64,000 nucleotides of DNA from Nocardia xishanensis NBRC 101358 (GCF_001613365.1 NZ_BDCF01000005.1:124001-188000), one strand, 5' to 3'; positions 19,209-29,029 are shown, counted from the first letter of the stretch. Numbers and translations are program-made. The notes: generated by a model from the letters alone, not told the origin.

Positions 19209-19952
19209 TCAGCTGAGCCGCGCCACGGGCGAAGCCCGCCAGCCGGTCGCGACGAGCGCTTCGGTGGGGGTGATGCCGAACAGGTCGCGGCAGGTTTTGG
19301 TCAAGTGAGCGCTGTCGGTGAACCCCGCGGCGTGCGCGGCGTCGGTCAGCGAGCCGCCCGCCCGCACGGTGCCGATCGCCAGGTGCAGACGGGTCCACCG
19401 TCGCCACGCCGCGTACGGCAACCCCACCTGCTCGGTGAACAGGTGCGACAGGCGGCTCGGCGACATCGCGACAGCGGCCGCGAGCTCGCCCAGCGACGGT
19501 GGCCCGGCCGCGGAAGACGCGGCCACGCGCAGCGCCTCGGCCACCACGGGGTGCGGGGGCCGAGACGGCGGCCGTGTCACCGAATTATGTTGCGGCACTA
19601 TGGCTGTGGTCCGAGGGATGGCGGCCGTGATCCAGCTCGTGACGTGATCGGCTGGCAGGTCACGCAGTCGAGTGAGTGCGGCGTGGCCGACGGTGCTGGC
19701 GGAGTCGAGGTAGGCGATGAAGCCTTTGGTGGCCGGGTCGGCGCGCACCTCGTGACGCACCCCGGGCGGGATGATCGCCAACTCGGCGGCGGCGGCGCGC
19801 CCAGCGGCGTCGACCACGGTCACCTCGCCCGCGGTGACGAGCAAGATTTGCACGGCGGCATGCGAATGGGCCGCGGTGTCGCCGATATCGCCGGTGAAGG
19901 CCATCAGGCCGGGGGTGAACACGACCCCACCGAGCCAGCGCGGCGTGGTCAC
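19209..19952 (-). CDS. AraC-family transcriptional regulator
   Basis: This protein of about 247 residues has an N-terminal cupin ligand-binding part (HSHAAVQILLVTAGEVTVVDAAG, IIPPGVRHEV) and a C-terminal AraC DNA-binding domain with two HTH motifs (LGELAAAVAMSPSRLSHLF and DAAHAAGFTDSAHLTKTCRDLFGITP). GTG 19952 was chosen because the conserved N-terminus starts there and the longer frame upstream is Arg-rich. It is probably cotranscribed with the broken desaturase downstream, whose loss may have left it without a target. Confidence 0.85.
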   Translation of the reverse strand: MTTPRWLGGVVFTPGLMAFTGDIGDTAAHSHAAVQILLVTAGEVTVVDAAGRAAAAELAIIPPGVRHEVRADPATKGFIAYLDSASTVGHAALTRLRDLPADHVTSWITAAIPRTTAIVPQHNSVTRPPSRPPHPVVAEALRVAASSAAGPPSLGELAAAVAMSPSRLSHLFTEQVGLPYAAWRRWTRLHLAIGTVRAGGSLTDAAHAAGFTDSAHLTKTCRDLFGITPTEALVATGWRASPVARLS

Positions 19953-20159
19953 CGCGCTGTGCTCTCGGCGGGCAGTCGAAGTGCGGTGAGGGCGGCGCTG
20001 ATCGCTGCGCGAGCGAAAAACAACGACGACATCGCGTGAGTGTAGGCGGCCCGGCCGCATCCGGCGGCATCGAAGCGTACGGACGAGTTCAGGTCAGCGC
20101 GGTCCGGGGAGCGTCGACAACGCGAAAGTGGCGTAGAGCGCCGCCGCAATCGGTGCTGG

Positions 20160-20453
20160 TCACTCGGGTGTGTGTGGCTGCGGTTCGGTCGGGATCAGAA
20201 CGCGGGCTTGCGCGAGCCTGCGCAGGCGCTCGTGCTCGAGCCAGAACACCGCGACGCTGGCGATGAAGCACAACGCGGTGACGGCGGCGCCGATCGCGAC
20301 CCAGCCGGTGAATCCGGATCCCGCCGTGGTGATCGTGGATGCCAGGCCCACCACTCCGGCCATGAATAGCACGATGCCGGGCACGTTGTATATGTCGGCG
20401 AGGCTGTCTCCCGGCCTGGCGTGGTAAGGCTGATCGGATGTGTTGTCGCTCAC
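20160..20453 (-). CDS. Small two-helix membrane protein, UsfY-like
   Basis: This 97-residue protein starts at ATG 20453. The motif RPGDSLADIYNVPGIVLFMAG leads into a first membrane helix. A second helix follows (VTALCFIASVAVFWL), then a basic tail LEHERLRRLAQARVL. The pattern resembles UsfY, a small protein encoded near the stress sigma factor sigF in mycobacteria, but no sigF is present here. The function is unknown. The assignment rests on remembered sequence resemblance and would need a profile search. Confidence 0.6.
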   Translation of the reverse strand: MSDNTSDQPYHARPGDSLADIYNVPGIVLFMAGVVGLASTITTAGSGFTGWVAIGAAVTALCFIASVAVFWLEHERLRRLAQARVLIPTEPQPHTPE

Positions 20454-20608
20454 GGTGCTTCCCCTAACGTCGGTGTAGAGCGGGCGGCGGCTGGGAGGTG
20501 CCGCGGCCCTTCATCACCATGCCCGTCCGGGGAGGCCCGCGTGCAGAGTCGTTGGTCCCGGTGCGGCCGGACCAAGGTCGACTCTGCCCCGCGGCGATCG
20601 GCCCGTCG

Positions 20609-22033
20609 TCAGTGCGCGTGGATCGCCGGACGGTGCTGGTCCCAGGGGAACTGCCGTTCGAGATCCGCGGCGAGGCCGAGCAGTGTGGCCTCGTCGCCGT
20701 AGGATGCGACGAATTGCACACCGATCGGCCAGCCTTCGGCCGAACGAGCCAGGGGCAGCGAGATCGCCGGATTGCCAGTGGCATTGAACAGGGCGGTGAA
20801 AGGCGCGAAGTCGAAGATCTTGCGGTACCACTCGTGCGCGGTCAAGGTCGCGTCGTCGGCGTCGAGGTGACCCAGCGGCAGATTCGGGCTGGCGGTGGTC
20901 GGAGTGAGGTAGAGGTCGTACTCGGTGAGGAGCCGGGCGACTTCACGGCGCGCGATATTGAACGTCTCCTCGACGACATACAGGTCCGCCGCGGTCCTGG
21001 TGGCGCCGTAGGCGACGCAGGCGCGGGTGGTGGCCTCGAGATGGTCGGTCCCGGGATCGATGCCCAGCGCCGTCGCCGCGGTGGTGACGGTGTGGGCGAG
21101 GAAGCTGCACCAGGCGTCGAGATTGGCGTGATGGAAGGCCTCGGCGTCGATGCGGGGAGCGGCCTCCTCCACGTGATGGCCCATCGACGCCAACTGTTCG
21201 GCGACCCGGTGGACCGCTTCGGCGCAGGCGGGATCGGCCTGGGAGGTATCCGCCGCGACGGCGATGCGCAAGGTGCGCGACGGTGCCGTGATCAGTGCGC
21301 GGTAGCTCGCCGGCTCGGCGGGAAACAGGTACTTGTCGCCGGGTTCGCTGCCGTGCACGGCGTCGAGCAACGCCGCGCAGTCGCGGACGGTGCGGGTGAC
21401 GGCGAACTCCGCGCCCATGCCGAGCAGCGGATCGGCGTAGTCGGGTCCGGCGGAGACGCGGCCGCGGCTCGGCTTGAGCCCGACCAGCCCGCACGCGGCG
21501 GCCGGGATGCGGATGGAGCCGCCGCCGTCGTTGGCATGCGCCAGCGGCAACGCTCCGGCGGCGACCAATGCCGCGGCGCCGCCGCTGGATCCGCCCGCGG
21601 TGCGGGTCGTGTCCCACGGGTTGCGCGTCGGTGCGCCGTAGGCGACGGCTTCGGTCGTGGCGTTGAAGCCGAGTTCGGGGGAGGTGGTCACCGCCATCGT
21701 CGCCAGGCCTGCCCGGCGGAAGCGGGTCATCAACGCCGTGTCGTCGGCGTGGGTCACGCCGGGGCCGAACAACCGGCTGCCGTTGCGCTGGGGAACACCT
21801 GCCGCGTGAATGATCAGGTCCTTGATCGCGAAGGGCACCCCGGCGAACGGGCCGGACGCGTCGTAGGCCAGCGGGCGCTCGAACACCTCGCCCGCGACCG
21901 CGCCGAGCTCGGGGTCGACCTGCGCGATCGCGGCGGCGGCCGCGTCCTGCACCTCGGCGGCGCTGACCTGGCCCTGGCGAATCAGCGCGGCGAGCTCTGT
22001 GGCGTCCCGCCCGGCGTAATCGGCGACATCCAT
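20609..22033 (-). CDS. Amidase (amidase signature family)
   Basis: This 474-residue Ser-Ser-Lys hydrolase cleaves an amide to acid and ammonia. The catalytic lysine lies in [15 protein letters not shown]. The Gly/Ser-rich signature [18 protein letters not shown]...[19 protein letters not shown] supplies the cis-Ser and the nucleophile. ATG 22033 has a GGGAGG Shine-Dalgarno, so the longer frame upstream is not needed. It is divergent from a LuxR-type regulator 157 bp away. The substrate is unknown; the relatives include nylon-oligomer and acylamidase types. Confidence 0.88.
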   Translation of the reverse strand: MDVADYAGRDATELAALIRQGQVSAAEVQDAAAAAIAQVDPELGAVAGEVFERPLAYDASGPFAGVPFAIKDLIIHAAGVPQRNGSRLFGPGVTHADDTALMTRFRRAGLATMAVTTSPELGFNATTEAVAYGAPTRNPWDTTRTAGGSSGGAAALVAAGALPLAHANDGGGSIRIPAAACGLVGLKPSRGRVSAGPDYADPLLGMGAEFAVTRTVRDCAALLDAVHGSEPGDKYLFPAEPASYRALITAPSRTLRIAVAADTSQADPACAEAVHRVAEQLASMGHHVEEAAPRIDAEAFHHANLDAWCSFLAHTVTTAATALGIDPGTDHLEATTRACVAYGATRTAADLYVVEETFNIARREVARLLTEYDLYLTPTTASPNLPLGHLDADDATLTAHEWYRKIFDFAPFTALFNATGNPAISLPLARSAEGWPIGVQFVASYGDEATLLGLAADLERQFPWDQHRPAIHAH

Positions 22034-22189
22034 CGGTAACCTCCCGGTTCGTTGTGCTGGTGCGGGAGAACCTAGGGCGGTGCGCGAGGCGCGGCGTCCG
22101 TCGATCGACGGACGCGGCCGGACGGCGAGTGTGCGTCGTCGTTGGCGACCGGCGGATGAGGTCGTAGTGACCGGCGTCATACTGTCGGA

Positions 22190-23206
22190 GTGGTTGCTGC
22201 ACCCGATCGAGATCTGGACCCCGCTGTCGCGGTCCGAGTGCGAGACGCGATCAGGGCGGCCACGCCGGACCGATCGGGCCTGGGACGGGTGCTTTTCGAG
22301 CTGTCGCGAATCGTCGCCTATCAGCACGCCGCGTTGTCACGGTGGGACCCGGTCGCCGGAGTACACATCACCGCGGTCAGCGTCGGCTATCCGCAGGGCG
22401 CGCTCGAGATCACCAACACCTGCCTGCACACTCATCCTCTGTTCACCCGGCTCCGGCACGACCAGATACCGATGCGACTGTGCGAGGTACCGGCCGACGT
22501 GCGATACGGTCCGATCTTCGATCGAGTCATCGTTCCCCTCGGCTATCGAGAGGGCCTGACCCAACCGCTGTTCGCCGTCGACGGTCGCTATCTCGGCGTG
22601 CTCAACATGAGCACCACCGCGGACGCGCCGTTCCCCACGACGTCGGTGACCGCGCTCGCATTGCTGGCCGACGTGGTCGGCGCCGCCATCGATCCTTGCC
22701 GCGGCGTCGCGACGTCGGTCGATGAGGAGGAATCGGTAGTGATCGTCACCGCGAACGGGACCGTTCACCCGGTGACGGCGCCCGCCGCGGCGCACCCGCT
22801 CGTATCCGGCAGCGCCGGCGTCGAACTCGCGCGGGCGGTCGCCGCGTCCGGTCGACTCGGTGACCATCTGCTGCTCGACGGCGATGTCGTATACCGGACA
22901 CGAATGCAGCCGGTGCACTCCGGCGGGACCTTGGTCGCCTATCGCCGCGTAGATCCGCCCGGCGGCCTCACCCCTCGTGAGCTCGAGGTGCTCGCGCTGC
23001 TCCCGCAAGGCAGCTCCAACGCCCGCATCGCCGCCGATCTGCGGGTCGAACCCTCCACCATCGCCACTCACATCGAACGCGTGCTGCGAAAACTCCGCGT
23101 CCCCAACCGAACCGTCGCCGCCGCCACCGCCGTGCGCTGGGGACTGACCGTCAACTCCCGCTCAGCAGAAGCCGGCGAGGTCACCCAGACCTGGTCGACG
23201 ATGTGA
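22190..23206 (+). CDS. LuxR-family regulator with N-terminal GAF-like domain
   Basis: This 338-residue protein starts at GTG 22190. The first 170 residues look like a GAF/autoinducer-type sensor domain (LFELSRIVAYQHAALSRWDP, DVVGAAID). The C-terminus is a LuxR HTH: GGLTPRELEVLALLPQGSSN and ADLRVEPSTIATHIERVLRKL. It has no receiver domain. It may control the divergent amidase gene, which is an inference from arrangement only. Confidence 0.82.
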   Translation: MVAAPDRDLDPAVAVRVRDAIRAATPDRSGLGRVLFELSRIVAYQHAALSRWDPVAGVHITAVSVGYPQGALEITNTCLHTHPLFTRLRHDQIPMRLCEVPADVRYGPIFDRVIVPLGYREGLTQPLFAVDGRYLGVLNMSTTADAPFPTTSVTALALLADVVGAAIDPCRGVATSVDEEESVVIVTANGTVHPVTAPAAAHPLVSGSAGVELARAVAASGRLGDHLLLDGDVVYRTRMQPVHSGGTLVAYRRVDPPGGLTPRELEVLALLPQGSSNARIAADLRVEPSTIATHIERVLRKLRVPNRTVAAATAVRWGLTVNSRSAEAGEVTQTWSTM

Positions 23207-23227
23207 TGCAGGCCGTGCGACCACCGT

Positions 23228-23872
23228 TCATTCGGCGGCGTGCAGGGGCACTTGGGACAGTCCGCCCCAGCACAATTGGATCACGGCTTCGATGGCGTCG
23301 GATTTCGGAATCGCGCGGCCGGTGTCGAGCCAGTACAGCGCCGCGACTTGGCTCGCGCCGACCAGGCCCGCGGCCAAGAGGCGGGCCTGCTGTGGGTTCA
23401 GTGCGGAGTCGTGTGTCACCACTTCGCTGACCGCGTCCACGCAGGCGTCGGTCGCGCGGCCGATATGCCATTGCACCGCGGGTTCGCTGGTCGCGCTGGA
23501 TTCGAACACCAAACGGAAGCCTTGTGTCTCGTGGTCGACGAAGTCGAAGTACGTCTGCACCGCGGCGCGCACGCGTTGCTTGTTGATCGCTGTCGAGGCC
23601 AGCGCTTGGCGCAGGCTTTCGGTCAGGGTTTCGATGTGGTCGAGCAGGACCGCGAGATACAGGTCCAGCTTTCCGGAGAACTGTTTGTACAGTATGGGTT
23701 TGGTGTACCCGGCGCGTTGCGCGATCTCGTCCATGGTGGTCGCGTGATAGCCGCGCGAGACGAAGACTTCGGTGGCGGCGGCGAGGGCGTATCGACGCCG
23801 GAAGTCGCGTGCGGCGAATCGATCCGGTGCTGTGAGCGCCGGATATTCATGGGACACGGGGTCTGCGGTCAT
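23228..23872 (-). CDS. TetR-family regulator
   Basis: This 214-residue protein has an N-terminal TetR HTH (AAATEVFVSRGYHATTMDEIAQRAGYTKPILYKQF, given here as two overlapping motifs, VFVSRGYHATTMDEIA and AGYTKPILYKQF). The C-terminal ligand domain is all-helical. ATG 23872 lies 2 nt after the wax-ester synthase stop, so the two form an operon. The regulator may respond to acyl-CoA or another lipid ligand and control storage-lipid synthesis, but no operator was identified. Confidence 0.85.
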   Translation of the reverse strand: MTADPVSHEYPALTAPDRFAARDFRRRYALAAATEVFVSRGYHATTMDEIAQRAGYTKPILYKQFSGKLDLYLAVLLDHIETLTESLRQALASTAINKQRVRAAVQTYFDFVDHETQGFRLVFESSATSEPAVQWHIGRATDACVDAVSEVVTHDSALNPQQARLLAAGLVGASQVAALYWLDTGRAIPKSDAIEAVIQLCWGGLSQVPLHAAE

Positions 23873-23874
23873 GG

Positions 23875-25398
23875 CTATGGCCTCTCTGGCAATTGCTGGA
23901 GGTCGGTCAGTGCCTGTCGCAGGTGGCCTGCTAGGTCGCGGACATCGGGGAAAGCGTCGGGAGCGGCGAGGATGCCGAAGTCGAGGTGCCCGTCGTAGGA
24001 CATGACGGTGATGTTGAGGCCGCCGGACAGCTCGGTGAGCAGGGAGACCGGGTAGCTGTGCTGGATGCGGATTCCATTGAGGTACAACGGCATCTGCGGT
24101 CCGGGAACGTTGGAGACGACGAGATCGACCAAGGGGAGGTTCGGCGCGGCGGCGCGGAGCAGGGCCCGGGTGGGTAGACCGTGTAGCAGTGGTGTGAGCA
24201 GGGATGTGGCTTTGTGCAGCAGTGTCGGCGGTTGGGTCTGGAATCGCCGCTTCGCGTCGAGGAGGTTGTTGTGCAGCAGTTTCAGTCGATGTTCGGGGTG
24301 GGATTCGGCGATCGGGAGTGCGGTGAGCATGAGGGAGAACTGATTTCCAGCCGTACCGAACTGCTCGGGTGTGCGTACGGATACTGGAATCGCGGCGACA
24401 AGTGGCTGGTCGGCGGCATGGTCGTGGTCGAGCAACCAGCGTCGTAGCGCCGAGGTGCACAACTCCATCACCACGTCGTTGACGGTGCCGTCGACGCGGT
24501 TCTTGATGTTCTTGACCTCGTCGAGGGGGAGTGAGGTGTAGGCGAGGCTGCGGGCGGTGGTGGTCGGTTTCTCGATCGGAACGCCGGGGCGCTTCGCGCG
24601 GAGGTCGCCGCGGGCCTGGACCAGGGCTGGACCGGCCTGTAGGAGAGACTGCGCGCGAACTGCCTGGCGACCGAGGATGTTCGGCAGACTGCGGGCGAGC
24701 ATCTCGGTGATGGAGGGCCTACGGTTGCGGGAGATGCCGTCCGCGGGTGGCGGCGTCGGCTGGTGCTCGGGATGGAAGTCGAGGATGGCTGCCATGATTT
24801 CGGCGCCGGAGACACCATCGATCACCGCGTGGTGGATCTTGGTGTAGACGGCTTGGCGTCCGTCGGCGATCCCGGAAATCAGATCGCATTCCCACAGTGG
24901 TCGCGTGCGGTCGAGTGGTGCGGCGTGCCTGCGTGCCACATAGTCGGCGACCTGGTCGTCACCGGCGCCTTCGGATAGTCGCATGTGCCGCACGTGATAG
25001 CCGAGATCGATGTAGTCGCAGTCCTCCCAGTACGGCAGATCGAGCCCGAACGGGACCGTTCGCACCCTCCGGCGCAACGGCGCGATCAGGTGCAGGCGGT
25101 CTGCGAACAGCCGCCGCAGGGACATGACGTCCAGCGGACCGTTCGAGGCAGCGGCGGAGTCCAGGATGGTCACCGCACCGACATGCATTGGGGTCGAGCG
25201 TGTTTCGACGTCGAGCAGTTGCAGGTCGAGGGAGCTCAACTGGAGTGGTCGGCTCGGCTCGGGTGCGGCGGGGATGGTGACCGTTGCGGTCTGCGGGGGC
25301 ATCGCGGTGTCCGTGGCGGCGTACAACGATTCGCCGGGCGTGGTGACGCGGAGGCCGATGCCACGCGGAGTACCGGCATCGGGCGCTGAGGAGTGCAT
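23875..25398 (-). CDS. Wax ester synthase/diacylglycerol acyltransferase (WS/DGAT)
   Basis: This 507-residue acyltransferase makes triacylglycerol or wax ester from acyl-CoA. The catalytic motif KIHHAVIDGVSGAEIM contains HHxxxDG. The C-terminal PLVDLVVSNVPGPQMPLYLNG is the second family signature. The N-terminus, about 45 residues, is longer than usual before the conserved LSSLDLQLLDVETRSTPMHVG. ATG 25398 has a GGGAGG ribosome site; an internal ATG is possible. It is followed 2 nt later by a TetR gene. The product would act at the membrane and on lipid-droplet surfaces. Confidence 0.9.
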   Translation of the reverse strand: MHSSAPDAGTPRGIGLRVTTPGESLYAATDTAMPPQTATVTIPAAPEPSRPLQLSSLDLQLLDVETRSTPMHVGAVTILDSAAASNGPLDVMSLRRLFADRLHLIAPLRRRVRTVPFGLDLPYWEDCDYIDLGYHVRHMRLSEGAGDDQVADYVARRHAAPLDRTRPLWECDLISGIADGRQAVYTKIHHAVIDGVSGAEIMAAILDFHPEHQPTPPPADGISRNRRPSITEMLARSLPNILGRQAVRAQSLLQAGPALVQARGDLRAKRPGVPIEKPTTTARSLAYTSLPLDEVKNIKNRVDGTVNDVVMELCTSALRRWLLDHDHAADQPLVAAIPVSVRTPEQFGTAGNQFSLMLTALPIAESHPEHRLKLLHNNLLDAKRRFQTQPPTLLHKATSLLTPLLHGLPTRALLRAAAPNLPLVDLVVSNVPGPQMPLYLNGIRIQHSYPVSLLTELSGGLNITVMSYDGHLDFGILAAPDAFPDVRDLAGHLRQALTDLQQLPERP

Positions 25399-26184
25399 GC
25401 TTCCCTCCCGGGGGTGACGGTGAATTTCGTGCGTCGCGGCACGGCGTGAGATGCGTTCGAATGGGGCTGTCGGCGGGCGTAATTCGACTCGGCTCCGAGA
25501 ACGTGTGCGTCAGTCTAGTTTCAGTCGGCGGTATCCGCCGCCCGAGCCTGGGTCGTGCATTGTGTATTTCGAGTTAACAATTGGTGCGTGTAACTCTGTG
25601 TAAATATCTAGCTCTCGCGATCGGAGCCCTCCCTAGCAGGGGAATCGTGTCATACCACACCCACCGGCACCGTGCCGGCATTCGGTACTTGACATATCTC
25701 ACAACCGAATACTGTGCAACTGTCCAAATTCCTTGAGGTCAGCCGCATTTCGGCGCAACCGTGCTGGACATCAACGCGGTTGTCTTCGGTGCGAAGAGTC
25801 GAACCAGGCTTCCGGTGATACCCGACGATTCGGCATCACCGCCTCATCGGCCGAATTCTGCTGCGCCGTAGATATATTTCCGTTGGTCGAGCGGCGCTTT
25901 ACCGGCCGAGGGGTCCTGCGGGTCGTCGAGCCACGTGGGTCACCAGGGCCGGTCGAGCCCGGCTGGCCGCACCGTCACCGGCGGACGGCTCGGCCGCCGG
26001 ACGGATCGACCAGCTCAGCCGGAAACCGTGACGTAGAAGCACGCTTCCGGGCACCTCCGTCCGAGCGAGCGGTGCTCTGCCATCGACGCGGCCCGAGGAA
26101 GTGCTTCATCAGCCCGGCTGAGCTGGGGGAATCGGGTAGTGGACTGCTCGCGTCGCAGCTCATGCCGGAACGTACGTTCGGCGC
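25399..26184. other. Long intergenic region upstream of the WS/DGAT gene
   Basis: No convincing gene was found. Bases 25550-25740 are clearly more A+T-rich than the flanks and hold GTTAAC and TGTGTAAATATC-type sequence. They could contain the WS/DGAT promoter or foreign DNA. Open frames in 25733-26422 on both strands are Arg/Pro-rich shadows without homology. Confidence 0.5.
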
Positions 26185-26493
26185 ATGGGGTTGGCCGAAC
26201 GATGCACCGTCTCGCCCGTGCCTGCGGGTGGCGATCACGTCGCCTCGGGTCTGGCCACCATCGAGCAGGTGGGACGCGGCAGGGTGTTCGCGAGCACCGC
26301 GGGCATCGTGGTGTTTCTCGTCGCCGTGCAGGCCACGATGGCGTTCCAGCTGGGCGACCGCACCGCGTCCGAATGTCATACGTCGGCGCTGCTCGGGTTG
26401 TTCGTCGGCGCGATGACGGCACTCGCCGCGCCGACGGCGACCTATCGGTACATGCTCACTTGTACTCGCCGCCGTTCGACTGAGACCGGCTGA
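26185..26493 (+). CDS. Hypothetical small membrane protein
   Basis: This 102-residue frame starts at ATG 26185. It has two predicted membrane helices (VFASTAGIVVFLVAVQATMAF and SALLGLFVGAMTALAAP, the former given here only as its ends VFASTAGI and VQATMAF), separated by a short polar loop, and a basic C-terminus. I do not recognise a family. The hydrophobic pattern argues for a real membrane protein, but the codon evidence is weak. The TetR gene starts 80 bp downstream. Confidence 0.4.
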   Translation: MGLAERCTVSPVPAGGDHVASGLATIEQVGRGRVFASTAGIVVFLVAVQATMAFQLGDRTASECHTSALLGLFVGAMTALAAPTATYRYMLTCTRRRSTETG

Positions 26494-26572
26494 CGGCCTC
26501 GGCGCCCGGCTGTTCGGTCGGTCGCGGGGACCGTGGTCATCGGAGTCCGCACCTGTTTGGGACGATGGTCTC

Positions 26573-27223
26573 GTGTCGCAATCAGTGAACATGCGGACCG
26601 GCAAGCAGGCGCCGGCATTGACGCCTCGCGGCGAGCGGACTCGCACGAGGCTGATCGACGCCGCCGAGTCGGTCTTCGTGCGGCTCGGGTTCGTGGAAAC
26701 CCGGGTCGCCGATATCGTCACCGAGGCCGGCGTCGCGCACGGGACCTTCTACGTCTACTTCGACTCCAAGGAAGCGATCTTTCAGGCGGTGGTGCTGAAT
26801 CTCATCGCCGACATGCGCCAGAAGGTCCGTTCACGACTCGGCACCGAGCCACGCACCGCCGTCGAGGCGATCGAAGCGGCGGTGCGCGCCTACGTGCTCG
26901 CGTTCCGCGATCATGCCCGCCTGATGCTCATGTGGGGAGAGGTCGCCGGGCTCAACCCCGAGATCGACGAACTGCTCCAGGGCGAGATCGAACTGTTCAT
27001 CGACCGGGCCACACAGATGATCATCCGGTTGCAGGAAAGCCGCTTCGCCGCAGTCGATGTCGACGCCGCCTATGCGGCGACGGCCCTGTGCAGCATGGTC
27101 CGCGAGTTCTGTGCCCAGTGGGCCAAGACCGACGCCGAGATCGACATCGACACGGCCGCGGCCACCCTGTCCACGCTGTGGGTGCGTGGCATCGGCCTGG
27201 TCCACGGCGCGCCGCGCGTGTGA
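26573..27223 (+). CDS. TetR-family regulator
   Basis: This 216-residue protein starts at GTG 26573. Its TetR HTH is at residues 20-65 (RLIDAAESVFVRLGFVETRV and EAGVAHGTFYVYFDSKEAIF). The C-terminal ligand-binding part is helical. It converges, with a 13-bp gap, on an acyl-CoA ligase gene whose promoter carries a repeated 17-bp element. That makes it the natural candidate to bind that element and respond to an acyl-CoA or aromatic ligand. This regulatory link is inference. Confidence 0.85.
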   Translation: MSQSVNMRTGKQAPALTPRGERTRTRLIDAAESVFVRLGFVETRVADIVTEAGVAHGTFYVYFDSKEAIFQAVVLNLIADMRQKVRSRLGTEPRTAVEAIEAAVRAYVLAFRDHARLMLMWGEVAGLNPEIDELLQGEIELFIDRATQMIIRLQESRFAAVDVDAAYAATALCSMVREFCAQWAKTDAEIDIDTAAATLSTLWVRGIGLVHGAPRV

Positions 27224-27236
27224 ACGAGGCGCGCGG

Positions 27237-28727
27237 TCATTCGCCGCGCAGCGATTCCCGGTCGATGGATCGCTTGAGAATCTTGCCCGTAGCGCCCTTC
27301 GGAAGGGCGTCCGTGAACTTGACGATCCGCGGAATCTTGTAGGCGGACAAGCGTTCCCGGGTCCAGCTGTCGATACCGCCGGCGTCCAACGTCGAATCCG
27401 GCGCGGTGACGATGACCGCGGCGACCTCCTCGCCGTAATGCGGATCGGGCACGCCGACCACCGCGGCCTCGATCACGTCGGGATGTTCGTAGAGGACCTC
27501 CTCCACCTCGCCCGGATACACGTTGTAGCCGCCGCGGATGATCAGATCTTTGACGCGGTCGACGATGCGCAGATCGCCGTCGTCGTCGAATTCGCCCAGG
27601 TCTCCTGTGCGGAACCAGCCGTCGGGGGAGAGCGCCTCGGCGGTGGCCTCCGGCCTGCCCCAGTAGCCCTTCATGACGGTGTCGCCCTGAATGAATACCT
27701 CGCCGATGTGGCCGGGCGGACACGCGTTCCCATCCTGGTCTCGGACCTCGACGCGCAGCCGAGGGACGGCGCGACCGGTGTAGCCGATCTTCGCGCCGCG
27801 GTCGAGATCGTTGAAGGTGCCGAACGCCGTGGTCTCGGTGAGCCCGTACCCCTCGAGGATCGTGCAGCCGAACAGCTTCTCGAACTTGCGCGCGATCTCT
27901 CCCGGCAAGGATGCGCCACCGGAGATGGCGGCCCGCAACTGCCGGAAATCGTCCGGGTCCGCGGCGGCGGCCGCGTGCAGCATGGCATTCCACATGGTCG
28001 GCACGCCGGCCATGATGGTCAGTCGATCGCGACGCAGCATCTCGAGCATCGCGACCGGATCGAATCGGCCGAGCAACGACAGCGATCCACCACCGGTGAA
28101 GCAGGGCATCATCACCGCGGACTGCCCGAACACGTGGAACAGGGGCAACCCGGTCCCGGTGCGATCGTCCGCTGTCCCGCGACTGAGAGCCGCGCCGATC
28201 TCGCCGCCTGCCAGCAAGTTTCCGACTGTGAGCTGTGCGCCTTTGGGACGGCCTGTGGTCCCCGAGGTGTAGAGGATGGCCGCGGTCTCCTCCGCGTCGC
28301 GGTCGACGCACGGGCCGGCGGGCGCGGCCACGCGCGCACCGTCGGTCAGCGACCAGAACGGTATGCCGATGTTCGCCGCGGCTTCCGCGACGGCCGGGCC
28401 GAGACCGTGCCAGCCGATGGCCAGCGAGCAGCCGGCATCGGTGAGGACGTATTCGACTTCGGCGCGGGTCGACATCGTATTCACCGGCACCACAACGCAT
28501 CCCGCTGCCTGGATCCCCATGTACGCCGCGACGAACTCCGGCACCGACGGCGCGGCGAGCAGGGCTCGATCGCCCGCGCGCAGGCCCGCGGCCGTGAGCG
28601 CGCCCGCGTACCGCGTGCTCAGCGAGTACAGCTGCCGGTAGCTCCACTCGCCTCGCTCTGATCGCAGTGCGACGGCGTCGGGAGTGGCTTCGGCGTGACG
28701 GCGGACGGGGTCGACGACATTGACCAT
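27237..28727 (-). CDS. Acyl-CoA synthetase (AMP-dependent, fatty-acid/aryl type)
   Basis: This 496-residue adenylate-forming ligase activates a carboxylic acid to its CoA ester. The P-loop motif is ILYTSGTTGRPKGAQ. The A5-like motif is GYGLTETTA. The hinge and C-terminal domain contain WFRTGDLGEFDDDGDLRIVDR, split as WFRTGDLG and LRIVDRVKDLIIRGG, and the catalytic lysine is in LPKGATGKILKR. ATG 28727 has a good AAGGA site. An upstream in-frame ATG at 29012 would add 95 residues without homology and overlap the promoter repeats. It is divergent from an MHS transporter, suggesting uptake and activation of the same acid. Confidence 0.88.
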   Translation of the reverse strand: MVNVVDPVRRHAEATPDAVALRSERGEWSYRQLYSLSTRYAGALTAAGLRAGDRALLAAPSVPEFVAAYMGIQAAGCVVVPVNTMSTRAEVEYVLTDAGCSLAIGWHGLGPAVAEAAANIGIPFWSLTDGARVAAPAGPCVDRDAEETAAILYTSGTTGRPKGAQLTVGNLLAGGEIGAALSRGTADDRTGTGLPLFHVFGQSAVMMPCFTGGGSLSLLGRFDPVAMLEMLRRDRLTIMAGVPTMWNAMLHAAAAADPDDFRQLRAAISGGASLPGEIARKFEKLFGCTILEGYGLTETTAFGTFNDLDRGAKIGYTGRAVPRLRVEVRDQDGNACPPGHIGEVFIQGDTVMKGYWGRPEATAEALSPDGWFRTGDLGEFDDDGDLRIVDRVKDLIIRGGYNVYPGEVEEVLYEHPDVIEAAVVGVPDPHYGEEVAAVIVTAPDSTLDAGGIDSWTRERLSAYKIPRIVKFTDALPKGATGKILKRSIDRESLRGE

Positions 28728-28774
28728 CGGCGGATCCTTCGAGACGAACTGGGCGGGGACCGCGGCCAGCGTAT

Positions 28775-29029
28775 ATGAATCTGACGTCAAGATTATCTTT
28801 TCGGCGGAACTGGTCCTCGCGATATCGATGAGCTGGCGTTCTACCGGCGAAATGGGAATGGATTGTGACCGACCGTCGTTCGGGGCCAGCGGAACCGGCG
28901 CACTCTGTTCAGTGGCGTGCGATGAGGGCAGGTTCGACGCGGGCTGCGGTAGTGCTACTCGAAAAGTGTGATTGACATTACTCCGGCGCTCCTCCACACT
29001 GGGCGCACTCACATGAATCTGACGTCAAG
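28775..29029. promoter_or_regulatory. Two copies of a 17-bp element in the ligase/transporter divergent promoter
   Basis: The sequence ATGAATCTGACGTCAAG occurs at 28775-28791 and again at 29013-29029, in the same orientation. It contains the perfect palindrome TGACGTCA. One copy is 48 bp before the acyl-CoA ligase start and the other 53 bp before the transporter start. Each gene therefore has one copy in promoter position, as expected for a shared operator. Confidence 0.65.

Noticed and set aside
20498-22039. A 513-codon plus-strand frame opposite the amidase
   Set aside because: It is antisense to a clear amidase gene, with Gly/Val/Arg-rich composition and no domain.
25733-26422. Open frames on both strands upstream of the TetR at 26573
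   Set aside because: Composition is Arg/Pro/Ser-rich, start sites lack ribosome sites, and no family pattern is visible.
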